A stretch of DNA of 64,000 nt from an uncultured Tenacibaculum sp. (lineage in GTDB: Bacteria; Bacteroidota; Bacteroidia; Flavobacteriales; Flavobacteriaceae), in contig NZ_CANMAX010000002.1 of the NCBI RefSeq assembly GCF_947495995.1, positions 310,001 through 374,000 on the forward strand. Direction: 5' to 3'. Of this stretch, positions 36,359 through 46,031 are shown one piece after another. The notes below the pieces were generated by a model, which had not been told where the DNA came from, ran no database searches, and was given only the letters and a program-made list of their open reading frames with translations. The stretch's first letter is position 1. Each line of letters begins with the position of its first letter. The translations under genes and the position numbers were made by a program.

Positions 36359-38107
36359 ATGAATGTACATCATAGTAGGTTTGCGTTAAAAAGCACTAAG
36401 TTTTTTACTTGCGTGTTATTTATTTTGTGTTTAATTAGTTTTTCTTCTTGTCAGAAAGAAGTTATAGAGATTACAACTTCTCAAAGAGAGCAAACTTTAG
36501 TTCCTAATTCTACATTAACAACTTTAATTGTTGATGCTGTAACTTTAGATGGTTCGGTAGATAATATTATAGATAAAGCAAATTGTTTAGAGGTAAGGTT
36601 ACCAGTAACAGTAACTGTAAACGGAACTAATGTTGAAATTAGAACAAAAGATGATTATGCTGTAATTGAAGAAATTTTTGATCGTTTTAATAATGATATA
36701 GATCGTTTAGATATAACATATCCTATCAAAGTTTTTACCAACGATTTTCAAGAAAAAGAAATTAGAAATGAAAGCGAACTACAAGAGCTTGTTGGTTCTT
36801 GCGGAGGAGAAAATGAAATAGATTCAGATATAGAATGTATCGATTTTATTTATCCTATTTCTATTTCTGTATTTAATACAGATTTTGATATTGTAGATTC
36901 TAAAACTATTAATAACGATGCAAATCTTTTTAATTTTTTAAAAGATTTAGATGAATCAACAATTGCGAGTATTAAATATCCGATCAGTTTAGTAAAAGCT
37001 GATGGAACCAGAATAATTGTAAATGACAATGATCAGTTAGAAAATGAAATTGAAGCTGCTAGAGATTCTTGTGATGAAGACGATGATTTTAATTTCAATG
37101 ATGATGATCCAGATTATTGTAATGTTGATTTTGTGACTCAAGCTCTAGAAAGATGTATTTGGAAAATTACGGAGCATTCAACAAATCCACTTTTAGAAAA
37201 TTTTAATTTACGATTCAGTAACGATTTTACGTTTACAGTTAATAGTAATGGTACAATTCAAGGTTTTGGTCAATGGTCTGTGGAAGAGTCAACTAATAGT
37301 AATGTTTTAAACTTATCATCTAACCTTTCTGATTTTAATGGAACTTGGACAATTTCTGAATGCGGAGATAGTTTTATAGAAATAAGTAATGGAATAGATA
37401 CTATCAAAATGCAAAAAGAATGTCCGAATTTTGAAACAGATCAAGTTCGAGATATTTTAACCACCAATTGTAATTGGATTATAACTGACTTTGTAGATAA
37501 TGGAAATACAATAACAGATCAATTCACCGATTTTAAATTTAATTTTAATTCTGATGAAACTTTTGAGTTAACAGACGGATTAAATAATATTTTTCCTGGT
37601 GATTGGGAAGTTACATCGAATCAGTTTGGCAATGTTGTTTTAAATCTTTCTTCAACATTTACTGAAATTGCTGACGAATATTTTGTTGCGAGTTTAGAAG
37701 CTGATAAAGTTTTAATCCAAAGTAATTCGGGGAAAACAATAAAATTACAAAAAGAGTGTGATCGTAATAATGGTATTGATATTGCTATTTTAAGTTGTAA
37801 ATGGAAAATTTTAAAACTTGAAAAAGATATGAACGATTTAACTTCGAATTACGAGACGTATCGATTCAAATTTTTTGATGACGGAAGTTTTTTATTCTAC
37901 AGCGATACTGTTAATGGGTTTGATTATTATATAGGAACTTGGTTAGTTGTAAATGACGCGAACGGAAATCAAGAATCCTTTTTATTAACATCAAATACTC
38001 TTAGTGACGATGTAGTTGGTTTCTATAACATTGTTTCATTTGAGAATGACCAATTGATTTTAGAAAGTAGTAATCACAAATTAGAAATAGAAAAAGAATG
38101 TATTTAA
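36359..38107 (+). CDS. Modular lipoprotein with two N-terminal and three lipocalin-like repeats
   Basis: A 582-residue lipoprotein (lipobox FSSC, Cys31). After the signal, two related modules of about 84 residues start at Cys76 and Cys160 (PVTVTVNG and PISISVFN); an acidic linker DEDDDFNFNDDD follows; then three lipocalin-like modules of about 107 residues start at Cys266, Cys371 and Cys480 (each CxWxI). No domain I can name with certainty. It diverges from the FecI-type sigma gene. A TTG at 36329 is in frame, but it sits on a promoter element, so ATG 36359 is preferred. Possibly the extracellular binding partner of the receptor. Confidence 0.8.
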   Translation: MNVHHSRFALKSTKFFTCVLFILCLISFSSCQKEVIEITTSQREQTLVPNSTLTTLIVDAVTLDGSVDNIIDKANCLEVRLPVTVTVNGTNVEIRTKDDYAVIEEIFDRFNNDIDRLDITYPIKVFTNDFQEKEIRNESELQELVGSCGGENEIDSDIECIDFIYPISISVFNTDFDIVDSKTINNDANLFNFLKDLDESTIASIKYPISLVKADGTRIIVNDNDQLENEIEAARDSCDEDDDFNFNDDDPDYCNVDFVTQALERCIWKITEHSTNPLLENFNLRFSNDFTFTVNSNGTIQGFGQWSVEESTNSNVLNLSSNLSDFNGTWTISECGDSFIEISNGIDTIKMQKECPNFETDQVRDILTTNCNWIITDFVDNGNTITDQFTDFKFNFNSDETFELTDGLNNIFPGDWEVTSNQFGNVVLNLSSTFTEIADEYFVASLEADKVLIQSNSGKTIKLQKECDRNNGIDIAILSCKWKILKLEKDMNDLTSNYETYRFKFFDDGSFLFYSDTVNGFDYYIGTWLVVNDANGNQESFLLTSNTLSDDVVGFYNIVSFENDQLILESSNHKLEIEKECI

Positions 38108-38159
38108 TAATTTTTGGATACACTAAAACTTAAAATATTCTTACGTTTATAATATTCAG

Positions 38160-38188
38160 AACTGCACTTTTAAAAGTGCAGTTTTTTT
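38160..38188 (+). terminator. Terminator of the modular lipoprotein gene
   Basis: Perfect inverted repeat AACTGCACTTT/AAAGTGCAGTT (38160-38170 with 38173-38183), short loop, followed by a run of T. Confidence 0.75.
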
Positions 38189-38258
38189 GTTTTTTACAAC
38201 TTTAGGTAATGGTATTTAAGTTACTTAAAATGAGTTTTTTAACGTCGTTATTTGAGAT

Positions 38259-38290
38259 AAAAAAGTCTGTATTATAATACAGACTTTTTT
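38259..38290. terminator. Terminator at the 3' end of the XRE regulator gene
   Basis: A 14-bp perfect stem (38259-38272 with 38277-38290), loop TATA, with A and T runs on both sides so it can act on either strand; it lies 40 bp beyond the stop of the minus-strand XRE gene. Confidence 0.7.
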
Positions 38291-38330
38291 CTCTAGGGGA
38301 TTATTAAATCAGTAATTCATGAATTGGGAA

Positions 38331-38723
38331 TTACTTGTCAAATACATCGAATGTACCGTCATTATATAACAGAATTATTTTGGAAAGAGTTTTCGGGGTA
38401 GGTTCTGAAAAATTATTACTTTTTTCTGAAACTTCAAAATTATTTCTTGAAATAGTTTCTTTTTTTTCAGCTTTTTCAATTTTTTGATTGAATAGAGAAG
38501 GACCAGTATCAATTCCTTTAGGGAAATTTCCTTTTCCATAGAGTAACCAATCTAAATCTACTTCATCAAAAGCTTGATCGATCTTAATTATAAAATCTAA
38601 ACTAGGTTTATTTCTTCCAGATAACAAATGTGAAATACTAGAGCGAGGAACGTCGATTTTTTCAGCAAAACCAGATGACGTTAAATTATAGTGATCGAGA
38701 ATAAGTTTTATACGTTCTATCAT
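38331..38723 (-). CDS. XRE-family helix-turn-helix regulator
   Basis: A 130-residue repressor-like protein: N-terminal HTH_3 domain (about 5-58; SSGFAEKIDVPRSSISHLLSGRNKPSLDF), then DLDWLLYGKGNFP, a motif found after this HTH in many Bacteroidota repressors, and a polar linker. No S24 peptidase domain is visible. Several TTTACA-N2-TGTAAA palindromes lie upstream; the nearest begins at the first base of the ATG, which suggests strong autorepression. There is no phage gene nearby. Confidence 0.88.
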   Translation of the reverse strand: MIERIKLILDHYNLTSSGFAEKIDVPRSSISHLLSGRNKPSLDFIIKIDQAFDEVDLDWLLYGKGNFPKGIDTGPSLFNQKIEKAEKKETISRNNFEVSEKSNNFSEPTPKTLSKIILLYNDGTFDVFDK

Positions 38724-39112
38724 TTACAAATGTAAACAGTTAAAATGTGTTTACAAGTGTAAATATACAAAAATGAATGTAAATTTATATATCAACCATT
38801 AAAAACATAATTTAATAGCTTAAAAACTAATGTTTTTTACTTTAAGTAAATAGCATTAAGTATTTGATTATTAGTTTTTTATGTGTTTAAAATAGATTTG
38901 TCTTATAGTGACTTGGAAGGTGTAAAAATCTAGGTTTTTAAGGAGTTTTACAGTTGTAAATACATAATTTAAGCCTTTAAATTCATTTATTAAGACAAAT
39001 TTTGGTTGAACATTAGCAATTAAAACACTTATACAACTGAAATAAACCGTAACTTATGTTAATTTACAAAAGTAAACACATTATTTTAATTGTTTTAGTT
39101 TACAATTGTAAA
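38723..39112. promoter_or_regulatory. Cluster of TTTACA-N2-TGTAAA palindromes upstream of the XRE gene
   Basis: Exact copies at 38723-38736, 38750-38763, 38947-38960 and 39099-39112, plus a one-mismatch copy at 39063-39076, a half-site near 38778 and a weak copy near 39125-39138. The 470 bp between the XRE start and the purL stop hold no ORF above 20 codons; apart from the palindromes and the purL terminator (39141-39175) I see nothing in it. The repeats look like a multi-site operator for the XRE regulator. Confidence 0.7.
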
Positions 39113-39140
39113 TAAATATCATTGTTAACTTTTGTAAACA

Positions 39141-39175
39141 AAAAAAAGACACTTTGTATTAAAGTGCCTTTTTGT
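39141..39175 (-). terminator. Terminator of purL
   Basis: On the minus strand, an 8-bp stem (39161-39168 with 39148-39155) containing one G-U pair, 5-nt loop, followed by a run of T (complement of A at 39141-39147). It lies within 45 bp of the purL stop. Confidence 0.65.
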
Positions 39176-39193
39176 ATAATGATTTTAATTTAT

Positions 39194-42100
39194 CTATTTA
39201 TTCTTATTATCTATCCATTCTCGAGCATTAATGAAAGCTTCTAACCATGGAGAAACTTCATCCTTTCTGTTTGTTGGATAATAAGGCCAATTCCATTGGA
39301 ATGTTGATCTTTCGATATGTGGCATAGTAACTAAATGTCTTCCTGATTTATCTGAAAGCATTGCTACATTATAATCAGATCCATTAGGATTGTGAGGATA
39401 ACCTTCATAAGCATATTTAGCTACGATATTGTATTCACTTTCATTTTTAGGTAAATTAAATTTACCTTCACCGTGTGAAATCCAAACTCCTAATGTACTT
39501 CCAGCTAAACTAGATAACATTACAGAGTTATTTTCTCCTATTTTAACAGAAGTAAATGAACTTTCGTGCTTATTAGAATCATTATGTACCATTTTTCCGT
39601 GAATATCATGATCAGGATTAATTAATTCTAATTCCATCCATAATTGACAACCGTTACAAATTCCAACAGATAACGTATCTTCTCTTTCAAAGAAGTTCTT
39701 TAGTGCTTTATTTGCTTTTTCATTGTATAAGAAAGCACCTGCCCATCCTTTAGCAGAACCTAAAACATCAGAATTAGAAAAACCTCCTACAGCACCAATG
39801 AATTGAATATCTTCTAAAGTTTCTCTACCAGAAATTAGGTCTGTCATGTGAACATCTTTCACATCAAAACCAGCCAAATACATAGCATTAGCCATTTCTC
39901 TTTCTGAATTAGAACCTTTTTCTCTAATAATTGCAGCTTTTGGTTTGCTACCATTATTATTTAATTGAGGTAATTTTCCAGTGAAATGACTTGGGAAACT
40001 ATATTGTAATGGTTGATTCTTATAATTATTGTAACGATCAGTAGCTAAATTATTTGCTGTTTGCTTTTGATCTAATAAATAAGAAGTCTTATACCAAACA
40101 TCTCTTAATTCACTTATAGATAAAGAGAATAAGTCTTGGTTGTTCTTAATATTAATTCTATCAGACTCGGTAACCGTTCCGATTTTAAAGAATTCTATAT
40201 TATTTGCTTTAAATGTTTCTTCAATACTTGCATCTTTTCCTTGAATTACAATTCCTGAATTTTCAGCAAATAATAATTTTAAAGAATCATTTTCATTTAA
40301 ACCTGACAAATCTAAATTAGCACCAGTATTTGTATTCGCAAAACATAATTCAAGTAATGTGGTAATTAAACCTCCAGAAGCAACATCGTGACCAGCAACA
40401 ATTTTATCTTCCTTGATTAATTTCTGAATCGTGTTAAATACATTCTTAAAGAATGAAGTATTCTTAACATAAGGAACTTCATTACCAATTTTATTTACAA
40501 TTTGGCTAAAAGAACTTCCACCTAATTTAAATTCGTCTTGAGATAAATTGATGTAATATATAGGGCCTTCGTTTTGTTGAAAAACAGGTTCTATTACTCT
40601 AGTAATATCGTTACAATTTGCTGCAGCAGAAATTACAACTGTACCAGGAGAAATTACATCTTCATTTGGGTACTTTTGTTTCATAGATAAAGAATCTTTA
40701 CCGGTAGGAACATTAATACCTAAGTCAATAGCAAATTCTGAAACAGCTTTTACAGCTCTGTATAATCTCGCATCTTCACCTTCATTTTTACAAGGCCACA
40801 TCCAGTTTGCAGATAAAGAAACTGATTGTAAGTTATCTTTTAAAGGTGCCCAAATAATATTTGTTAACGCTTCTGCAATAGAATTTTGACTTCCAGCTTT
40901 TGAATCAATTAAACCAGAAATAGGAGAGTGGCCAATAGAAGTTGCAATTCCTTCTTTACCTTTATAATCAAGTGCCATAACACCTACATTATTTAAAGGT
41001 ATTTGTAATTCTCCAACACATTGTTGCTTAGCTACTTTACCACCAACACAACGATCTACTTTATTTGTTAACCAGTCTTTACAAGCTACCGCTTCTAATT
41101 GTAAAACTTGGTGTAAATATTCTTCAAATTTTTCGCTGCTATACGTTACTTCTTCGTAATTACGATTGATAGTTTTATCATTCATAATTGTTTTAGGAGA
41201 ACTTCCAAACATATCTGATAAATCTAAATCCATTGGAGTATTACCTTTAGTTTTAGATTTAAATGTAAATCGATGATCGTTAGTTACATCACCAACAGTA
41301 TACATTGGAGATCGCTCTCTTTCTGCGATTCGATTTAACACATCAGCTTTATCTTCAGGAATTACTAATCCCATTCTTTCTTGAGATTCGTTTCCTATAA
41401 TTTCTTTATCAGATAAAGTAGGATCACCAACAGGTAATTTATCTAAATCAATATTTCCACCTGTATCTTCAACAAGTTCTGATAAACAGTTTAAGTGTCC
41501 ACCAGCTCCATGATCATGAATAGAAACAATAAAGTTTTCTTCACTTTCAACCATTCCTCTTACTGCATTGGCAGCACGCTTTTGCATTTCTGGATTTGAT
41601 CGTTGAACTGCATTTAATTCTATTCCTGAAGAAAACTCACCAGTATCAGCAGAAGAAACCGCAGCTCCTCCCATACCAATTCTATAATTTTCTCCACCTA
41701 GAATAACGATTTTATCACCTTCTTTAGGAGTATCTTTTATTGCTTGATCAGCTTTACCGTATCCAATTCCACCAGCTTGCATAATCACTTTATCAAAACC
41801 TAATTTTCTAGCATCTTCTTCATGTTCGAAAGTTAAAACAGATCCACAAATTAGTGGCTGACCGAATTTATTTCCGAAATCAGACGCTCCATTAGAAGCT
41901 TTTATTAAAATATCAATTGGTGTTTGGTATAACCATTTACGCTCATCCATAGCTTTTTCCCATGGACGATTTTCTTCTAAACGAGAGTAGGAAGTCATGT
42001 AAACAGCTGTACCTGCTAAAGGTAAAGAACCTTTTCCGCCAGCTAAACGATCTCTAATTTCTCCACCAGAACCTGTAGCAGCTCCGTTAAAAGGTTCCAC

Positions 42101-42862
42101 TGTTGTTGGGAAATTATGAGTTTCTGCTTTTAATGAAATAACAGATTCAAAATCTTTAGTTTCATAATAGTCAGGTTTATCAGCAGTCTTAGGAGCAAAT
42201 TGTTCTACTTTAGGACCTTTAATAAACGCTACATTATCTTTATAAGCTGAAACAATATCATTCGGATTTTGTTTCGAAGTTTCTTTAATTAATTTGAATA
42301 GAGAAGTAGGTTGCTCTTCGCCATCAATAACAAATGTACCGTTAAAGATTTTATGTCTACAGTGTTCTGAATTTACTTGAGAGAATCCAAATACTTCAGA
42401 ATCTGTTAGTTTTCTACCAATTCTTGCTGAAACTTCATTCAAATAATCAATTTCTTCATTACTTAAAGCTAAACCTTCTTGCTCGTTGTAAGCAGCAATA
42501 TCTTCAATTTCGATAATTGGTTCAGGAGTAATATCAATGGTGTACGTTTCTTGATCTAATTTTTCAAACTTTTGAGAAATCATAGGATCAAACTCAGAAA
42601 AATCAGCGTCAATAGCATTGAATTCTTCAATTCTAATGATGTCTTCGATTCCCATATTTTGAGTAATTTCAACTGCATTTGTACTCCAAGGAGTTATCAT
42701 AGCTGCTCTTGGCCCAACAAAAAAGGCGTCAATAGACGCCGCGTTTATTTTTGGTTGATTACCAAATAACCAAGTTAGTTTAGATATTGTTTCAGATGTT
42801 AATTCTTCTGTTGTTTGAACAGCAAATACCTTACTGTTTGTGTTTCCAAAGAAATGAATCAT
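39194..42862 (-). CDS. purL: Phosphoribosylformylglycinamidine synthase (large single-chain type)
   Basis: A 1222-residue purine biosynthetic enzyme that makes FGAM from FGAR, glutamine and ATP. N-terminal domain, two AIR-synthase-like halves (KAETHNFPTTVEPFNGAATGSGGEIRD is the ATP-binding signature), and a C-terminal class-I glutamine amidotransferase with the nucleophile Cys in VGICNGCQLW and triad His in HIERSTFQW. The full-length chain makes PurQ/PurS subunits unnecessary. It is monocistronic, with an unusually A/T-rich upstream region and a convergent terminator of the endonuclease gene only 70 bp away. Confidence 0.97.
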   Translation of the reverse strand: MIHFFGNTNSKVFAVQTTEELTSETISKLTWLFGNQPKINAASIDAFFVGPRAAMITPWSTNAVEITQNMGIEDIIRIEEFNAIDADFSEFDPMISQKFEKLDQETYTIDITPEPIIEIEDIAAYNEQEGLALSNEEIDYLNEVSARIGRKLTDSEVFGFSQVNSEHCRHKIFNGTFVIDGEEQPTSLFKLIKETSKQNPNDIVSAYKDNVAFIKGPKVEQFAPKTADKPDYYETKDFESVISLKAETHNFPTTVEPFNGAATGSGGEIRDRLAGGKGSLPLAGTAVYMTSYSRLEENRPWEKAMDERKWLYQTPIDILIKASNGASDFGNKFGQPLICGSVLTFEHEEDARKLGFDKVIMQAGGIGYGKADQAIKDTPKEGDKIVILGGENYRIGMGGAAVSSADTGEFSSGIELNAVQRSNPEMQKRAANAVRGMVESEENFIVSIHDHGAGGHLNCLSELVEDTGGNIDLDKLPVGDPTLSDKEIIGNESQERMGLVIPEDKADVLNRIAERERSPMYTVGDVTNDHRFTFKSKTKGNTPMDLDLSDMFGSSPKTIMNDKTINRNYEEVTYSSEKFEEYLHQVLQLEAVACKDWLTNKVDRCVGGKVAKQQCVGELQIPLNNVGVMALDYKGKEGIATSIGHSPISGLIDSKAGSQNSIAEALTNIIWAPLKDNLQSVSLSANWMWPCKNEGEDARLYRAVKAVSEFAIDLGINVPTGKDSLSMKQKYPNEDVISPGTVVISAAANCNDITRVIEPVFQQNEGPIYYINLSQDEFKLGGSSFSQIVNKIGNEVPYVKNTSFFKNVFNTIQKLIKEDKIVAGHDVASGGLITTLLELCFANTNTGANLDLSGLNENDSLKLLFAENSGIVIQGKDASIEETFKANNIEFFKIGTVTESDRINIKNNQDLFSLSISELRDVWYKTSYLLDQKQTANNLATDRYNNYKNQPLQYSFPSHFTGKLPQLNNNGSKPKAAIIREKGSNSEREMANAMYLAGFDVKDVHMTDLISGRETLEDIQFIGAVGGFSNSDVLGSAKGWAGAFLYNEKANKALKNFFEREDTLSVGICNGCQLWMELELINPDHDIHGKMVHNDSNKHESSFTSVKIGENNSVMLSSLAGSTLGVWISHGEGKFNLPKNESEYNIVAKYAYEGYPHNPNGSDYNVAMLSDKSGRHLVTMPHIERSTFQWNWPYYPTNRKDEVSPWLEAFINAREWIDNKNK

Positions 42863-42931
42863 TATGTTAAGTTGTGTTTACGTGTTGTTATAAGGGTGTA
42901 AATTTAATTCTTTTGAATGAAATAGAAGCAT

Positions 42932-42959
42932 AAAAAAAGCGGCAAAATTTTGCCGCTTT
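42932..42959 (-). terminator. Terminator of the T9SS endonuclease gene
   Basis: A 9-bp stem AAAGCGGCA/TGCCGCTTT (42936-42944 with 42951-42959), 6-nt loop, followed on the minus strand by a T-run (complement of A at 42932-42938). Confidence 0.85.
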
Positions 42960-42964
42960 AATTT

Positions 42965-45112
42965 TTACTTGACTAGTATTTTTTGGAGTTTGTTTCCGAA
43001 GTCACTATTTATTTTCAAGAAGTAAATTCCTGTTTCTATATTTTCAATAAGAATTGTATTCTGATTTAAATTTTTAGTTGTTGTGTAAACTTCTTTACCT
43101 TCAATAGAAAATACGCTAACTTTATTAATTATAGCATTTCCTCCATTTTGAATTTTGATAATTCCGTTAACAGCTGGATTAGGATATGCTTTAATTTGAT
43201 TTAGCACTTCATCATTAATGCTAGCTGTTGCAGTATTATGTACTCCTATATTTTCTACATTATCTCTTGCGAATTCTTCCCATTCATTAACTAAATCGAA
43301 AGTTGTATTTGGGTTTACCACAGTTAACTTTCTACGTAAAGTTCTGTCTTTTGCAAAATTTCCTGAACCACCATTGAATACTCCAATGATATCAATTAAA
43401 ACATCATTTTTAAATAACCCAATAGGATCATTTCCATTAAAATTGATTGGTTCTCCATTGTTTGTTGCGCTAGAGTTAGGATGAACTAAATCTGCTTCAT
43501 CAATTAATTTCTGTAACCCAGCACTTCCGTTAATAATTACATAAACATCGCCAGAAGCAATAGTTCCAGAAAGGTTAAGGGGAGCAGACCATGAAGATCC
43601 ACCATTTCCGTTTCTTCTAATACTATATCCAGATAAATTTACTGGACTTGAAGTAACATTTGCAATTTCTAAAGCTTTATTATTACTAGAACCTTCAACA
43701 TATTCTGAGAAAAATAACTCATTTGCACTAGATGTTCCTCCGTCTGTAGTTGCCCCACTGACAGGTGTGCTTAAAGGTGAAGTATTTCCAACTGCGTCTT
43801 TTGCTAAAATTCTAACACTATAAGTTGTAGAAGCTACAAGTCCAGTTGCAGTATATTCTGTGTTTGTAGAAGTTCCATCTAAATTTCCACTGATATAAAT
43901 TTCATAAACAGTTACCGCAGTGTTATCTGTAGAAGCTGTCCAAGTAACTTTAAAAGTAGTATCCGTTTCATTACTAACTACAACATTTGATGGAGTAGTA
44001 GGAGCTTCAGTATCTTCTAATGTTTTTGGTGTTATTGCTGTAGTTTGAGCAGACTCGTTTCCAACAGCATCTTTTGCTAAAACTGTAATTGAGTATGTTG
44101 TGTTAGAATTTAAATTATCTAAAGTAATACTTGTGCTAGTTGTGTTTGTGGAAAGATTTCCGTCAACAAAAACGTCATAACTTGTTACGGCAACATTATC
44201 TGTAGCAGCTGTCCAAGAAACATCTATAGAGGAAGTAGTAATGTTACTTGCCATTAAATTGGTTGGAACTGTTGGTGCTTCAGTATCTGAGCTAGAATAA
44301 ATTCCCCAAATATCTTCAGCATTTGGTCCACCCCAAATTCTTGTTGCTAATCTAGGATTATCGATAAAAGGATTTCTATTACCTTGCGCATACGTGTTAG
44401 ATGTATTTTCATGGAAAGTATTTCTTTGTCTCTCGATATCAGAAACAGGATCTTCAGCATTCCATTGTAAGAATAAATCAATCATATCATCTGGCGTTGC
44501 TGATGAATCTCCAACACCAACCTGAGTTGGTTTACATTGATCACCGTATCTAAGATACATGTACATAATAATTCTTGCCACGTCACCTTTCCATTCATCA
44601 CCAGGATACCAACCATCCGTTACGGCTCCAGAATTACCAGATCCTGTAGCAAATCTTTTATTACCTCTAGAAGAGTTAATTTGTGTGTCAGATGGACGTA
44701 AATTGTGTGCGTCTGCATATGGTGGTCCATTAGTTCCTGCAGCATCTAAATCAGGATTTCCTAGAGAATTTGCGTAAACATGTTCACGATTCCATTCTCC
44801 ATTACTTCCTCCATTATCGTTAATGCCTCTAGTTCTAGAAGTAGTACCAGTTGTACTATAACCATAAATCAATAAAACTTCAGAACTATTCGCAGGATTT
44901 ACATCAGTAGCTCTCGAAGCTTCCCAGATTCCTGGAGTATAATCTAAAGCATTTGTATGTGTATTAATAATTTTTACTGCTAAAGCATTTTTTAAAGTTA
45001 CTCCTGTTAAGTTGAGATCAACGTCACTATAATAACTTTGCTGAGCGAAAAAAGGTTTTGTTACTAAAAAGAATAACAAAAGAAAAATTGCAAAAGGTAA
45101 TTTTTTTGCCAT
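42965..45112 (-). CDS. Secreted endonuclease I with two FN3, a lamin-tail domain and T9SS sorting domain
   Basis: A 715-residue exported nuclease. Signal peptide (1-23); endonuclease I domain about 25-280 with the beta-beta-alpha-metal motif WNREHVYANSLG (His111) and DAHNLRPSDTQINSSRGN (His136, Asn137); two fibronectin type III repeats (about 282-370, 372-460); a lamin-tail domain (about 468-590; NELFFSEYVEGSSNNKALEI); and a C-terminal type A sorting domain (about 640-715; AYPNPAVNGIIKI). It is probably released or surface-attached by the type IX system and degrades extracellular DNA for nutrients. Cysteine proteases or metal partners are not encoded next to it. Confidence 0.92.
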   Translation of the reverse strand: MAKKLPFAIFLLLFFLVTKPFFAQQSYYSDVDLNLTGVTLKNALAVKIINTHTNALDYTPGIWEASRATDVNPANSSEVLLIYGYSTTGTTSRTRGINDNGGSNGEWNREHVYANSLGNPDLDAAGTNGPPYADAHNLRPSDTQINSSRGNKRFATGSGNSGAVTDGWYPGDEWKGDVARIIMYMYLRYGDQCKPTQVGVGDSSATPDDMIDLFLQWNAEDPVSDIERQRNTFHENTSNTYAQGNRNPFIDNPRLATRIWGGPNAEDIWGIYSSSDTEAPTVPTNLMASNITTSSIDVSWTAATDNVAVTSYDVFVDGNLSTNTTSTSITLDNLNSNTTYSITVLAKDAVGNESAQTTAITPKTLEDTEAPTTPSNVVVSNETDTTFKVTWTASTDNTAVTVYEIYISGNLDGTSTNTEYTATGLVASTTYSVRILAKDAVGNTSPLSTPVSGATTDGGTSSANELFFSEYVEGSSNNKALEIANVTSSPVNLSGYSIRRNGNGGSSWSAPLNLSGTIASGDVYVIINGSAGLQKLIDEADLVHPNSSATNNGEPINFNGNDPIGLFKNDVLIDIIGVFNGGSGNFAKDRTLRRKLTVVNPNTTFDLVNEWEEFARDNVENIGVHNTATASINDEVLNQIKAYPNPAVNGIIKIQNGGNAIINKVSVFSIEGKEVYTTTKNLNQNTILIENIETGIYFLKINSDFGNKLQKILVK

Positions 45113-45134
45113 GTATAACTATTTATTTTGAATT

Positions 45135-45920
45135 TTAATTTTTCCTAGGAATTCGATCCCTTTCTATTTTTCCTTTTTTAATAGCTTTATAGTTTTCATA
45201 ACAATTTAAAACAGCTTCAATAAGTTGAAGATCACTTGCTTTTTTTATAAAATATTCAGAATAATTACAATCAGTTAATAATTTAGATAATTGTTGTTTA
45301 TCCATTTCCAAATATTCCATCATAACTTCACGATCAAATTTACCAGCAAGCATTTTACGTAAATCATCTTCCTTTTTAAGTTTTTGAAGTTTTTTAAGCT
45401 GTCTTGGTTTTTTTCCGAAGAGATTGTAGACGAGATCTACAGGGTTGAGAAGTTTTGCAATAGGTGAGGAGATCTTTTGTGGTCTTCCTACTTCATATGT
45501 TTGTGGTAATCCATTTAAATGAATTCTTGTAAATCGATCTTTAGGTACTTGTTTAATATCTACTTCTAGTACTCCAATTAATTTCGTAGATTTTATAACT
45601 ACTTCTTTTACTTCTTCAGGTTTTTCATTCAAAGCAATCTCTAATTCATTACCTTTTAATAAATCGTTAGTTACTTTTAATTTAATAGATTCAAAACCTA
45701 AATAAGATACAAGTACAGTATCATTAGCTTTAGCAGTTATCTCAAATAAACCATCTTCATTGGTAATAGTTCCAATTACAGTGTTAAGATTTAAAATATG
45801 TGAAGCGCTAAGAGGTTTTTTTGTTACTGAATGAATTACTTGTCCTTTTAATTTCTTTTCCTGAGAAAAAGAGATAGAAACAGTAAATACTAGTACTAAT
45901 AAGTATAATTTTTTAAGCAT
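45135..45920 (-). CDS. CarboxypepD_reg-like domain protein
   Basis: A 261-residue exported protein: signal peptide MLKKLYLLVLVFTVSISFSQ (1-20) followed by a carboxypeptidase regulatory-like beta-sandwich (about 22-95: LKGQVIHSVTKKPLSASHI and VSYLGFESIKLKV). The remaining 165 residues are charged (KKLKKEDDLRKML) with a predicted C-terminal helical bundle. The beta-sandwich also occurs at the start of SusC-type receptors, but there is no barrel here. ATG at 45920 (13 codons after the first in-frame ATG) is preferred because it starts directly with the signal peptide. Function unknown; it may be envelope-related. Confidence 0.78.
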   Translation of the reverse strand: MLKKLYLLVLVFTVSISFSQEKKLKGQVIHSVTKKPLSASHILNLNTVIGTITNEDGLFEITAKANDTVLVSYLGFESIKLKVTNDLLKGNELEIALNEKPEEVKEVVIKSTKLIGVLEVDIKQVPKDRFTRIHLNGLPQTYEVGRPQKISSPIAKLLNPVDLVYNLFGKKPRQLKKLQKLKKEDDLRKMLAGKFDREVMMEYLEMDKQQLSKLLTDCNYSEYFIKKASDLQLIEAVLNCYENYKAIKKGKIERDRIPRKN

Positions 45921-45992
45921 AGTGCAATAATACGGAATATTTGTGGTGATGTTAGTCAATTATACGTTAAAGAACTTTCAAAAAATATACCA

Positions 45993-46021
45993 TAAAAAAA
46001 CGTTTCTTAGTTAGAAACGTT
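45993..46021 (-). terminator. Terminator of the tRNA-Leu transcript
   Basis: AACGTTTCT/AGAAACGTT stem (45999-46007 with 46013-46021), 5-nt loop, then T-run on the minus strand (complement of A at 45994-46000). Confidence 0.7.
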
Positions 46022-46031
46022 AATCTTTTGG

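Noticed and set aside
38723..39193. Possible prophage or integrated element behind the XRE regulator
   Set aside because: Apart from the palindromes no integrase, terminase, capsid or attachment repeats are present, and the flanking purL and lipoprotein genes are intact.
42863..42964. Purine riboswitch upstream of purL
   Set aside because: The 100-bp region holds the endonuclease terminator and an A/T-rich stretch without the three-helix purine aptamer pattern.
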